Positions 63,203-64,000 of a DNA stretch of 64,000 nucleotides are shown here, one piece after another. The DNA is from Mucor racemosus (Eukaryota; Mucoromycota; Mucoromycetes; Mucorales; Mucoraceae): contig JAPEHQ010000023.1 of the NCBI GenBank assembly GCA_027405735.1, positions 744,001-808,000 of the forward strand, read 5' to 3'. The notes under the pieces were generated by a model. It had not been told where the DNA came from. It worked only from the letters and a program-made list of their open reading frames with translations, and ran no database searches. The position numbers and the translations under genes are program-made. Every line of letters begins with the position of its first letter. Within the stretch, counting starts at the first letter, position 1.

Positions 63203-63442
63203 ATGGATACAATCAATCATTATATTTCAGAGGAAAGGGCTCTTTGTATATTTTTTTCCGAAGAATATAACAAAGAGAATGTGGTACGTTTAACACCAAA
63301 ACTCGTCGCCATGAAGGATTTGGGTCTTTGTTATACAAATGACCCGAGGCTACCAATGCTCATGTCACTGGCAAGAATACATTCTAATCCTTCAGAATAT
63401 CATAAGTACCCTTCATCGCTGACAAATGGCTCAGACTTGTAG
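63203..63442 (+). CDS. Short divergent paralogue of the first exon of the resolvase-like gene
   Basis: 79 aa starting MDTINHYISEERALCIFFSEE. It aligns with the N-terminal module of the 60565-61895 protein: ALCIFFSEE with ALCIFYNEE, LGLCYTNDPRLPML with LDICYAEDPRKPML, NPSEYHKYP with NPAYYHRYD. It ends at a TAG where the paralogue has a splice donor, and no downstream exons matching the rest of the protein were found before the window edge. It may be a truncated gene copy or a small independent protein. Its orientation opposite to the paralogue, with the minisatellite between, suggests an inverted duplication. Confidence 0.55.
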   Translation: MDTINHYISEERALCIFFSEEYNKENVVRLTPKLVAMKDLGLCYTNDPRLPMLMSLARIHSNPSEYHKYPSSLTNGSDL

Positions 63443-63723
63443 TTTTGCATTCCCTGTCTTTCTCTCTTCTTTTTTGTATCGCTGTCGATAATTTTTGCTC
63501 GTTGTCACTGTTGGGTAGATATAATATTCTTTAATATAAGAAATAAATCTCAATACGTTAATAATTCAAATACAATTAATATTGACGTTTACATTATTTT
63601 ATTTAACATATCATAAAACTAGTTTATGGAATACATCTTGAGTTATGCAAATGATTATACTCGTATTCTTTCTTATACATGATTTAAATATCAACATCGA
63701 ATACATGAATGAAATAATATTAG
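63443..63723. other. Gene-free spacer
   Basis: AT-rich with no exon matching the paralogous gene. Presumably the 3' flank of the short gene or the disrupted edge of the next element. Confidence 0.35.
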
Positions 63724-64000
63724 AACAACACTTTTATTTTAATATTCACATATCAATTCACACTATATATAGATGAGACTAGATTTCATACCAACTTGAG
63801 AAACAGTTGGGCTAGATCCGCCGTTGGAACACCTGCTAAAGTGATAATCCCGAAAACTAAGTCGCCATCCCGTACAATTATCAGTGCTATAAATTCGTCT
63901 AGTTTTATCCATGTTGTTTTGATGAAACCACCACCAAAAAGAAAGGAAACGCTAGTTGTAAAGAAAAAGAGAAAATTGAGCAAAGGGAAAGAACGAGCTG
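63724..64000 (+). pseudogene. Tc1/mariner (IS630-like) DDE transposase fragment, running off the window
   Basis: The plus strand reads TLYIDETRFHTNLRNSWARS, then AVGTPAKVIIPKTKSPS, IISAINSSS and a Lys/Arg-rich stretch KPPPKRKETLVVKKKRK. The YIDExxF segment with a following W-x-RSxxGTPA matches the second catalytic Asp region of IS630/Tc1/mariner transposases. The N-terminal helix-turn-helix and first Asp are not present upstream: the frame opens after a TAG at 63721. The rest lies outside the window, so it could be a truncated or an intron-containing gene. Confidence 0.6.

Noticed and set aside
60565..63442. IS607-type pairing of a serine recombinase with a TnpB/Fanzor RNA-guided nuclease
   Set aside because: The resolvase-like motifs suggested it, but no RuvC-like or TnpB zinc-finger motif was found in any neighbouring frame.

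Overview
The window is eukaryotic nuclear DNA from an early-diverging filamentous fungus, most likely Mucoromycota and probably Mucorales-like. The evidence is the strong A+T richness, short GTAAGT...AG introns of about 50-80 nt inside nearly every gene, the fungal set of housekeeping genes, and a heavy load of DNA transposons. I cannot name the species. Exon joins below were made by hand: each coding model keeps one open frame across all its junctions.

Layout. (1) 1-12.4 kb is a nest of mobile DNA. A TA-flanked inverted-repeat element (996-11620, 'family A') carries a piece of a dynein intermediate chain gene. It has been invaded by an apparently intact 6.5-kb hAT transposon (1410-7924, perfect 8-bp target duplication, five-exon 914-aa transposase) and by a solo LTR (8163-8394, 5-bp duplication). 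(2) 12.4-27.3 kb is the first gene island after one 'family B' repeat: a mitochondrial glycine carrier (SLC25A38/Hem25 type), a GHMP kinase of glucuronokinase type with an N-terminal nucleotidyltransferase-like domain, an Lsb1/Pin3-type SH3 protein, poly(A)-binding protein and mitochondrial/cytosolic fumarase. (3) 27.3-42.5 kb is gene-free and made of family A copies (28.9-30.5 and 33.9-38.2 kb, both reversed), a non-autonomous hAT derivative with its own 8-bp duplication (33077-33692), a tRNA-derived SINE-like unit and a second family B copy. (4) 42.8-48.6 kb is a second gene island: a ZIP zinc transporter with zinc-response-element-like sites upstream, facing a full-length ABCB transporter. 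(5) 50-64 kb is again transposon-rich: family B copy 3, a frameshifted 3'-5' exonuclease-type gene, family A copy 4 interrupted by a second, 5'-truncated hAT copy that is joined directly to a fragment of an M28/glutamate carboxypeptidase gene, then an intact five-exon gene for a 355-aa protein with a resolvase-like motif pattern. Upstream of that gene lies a 62-unit, 20-bp minisatellite, with a divergent short paralogue of the same gene on its far side. A Tc1/mariner-type DDE transposase fragment runs off the right edge.

The housekeeping genes do not form a pathway cluster. They are ordinary core genes (haem-precursor glycine import, sugar-acid metabolism, actin regulation, mRNA stability, TCA cycle, zinc uptake, export) between blocks of transposons. 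The most unusual parts are the dynein-gene capture by family A, the minisatellite between head-to-head paralogues, and the transposon/peptidase junction.
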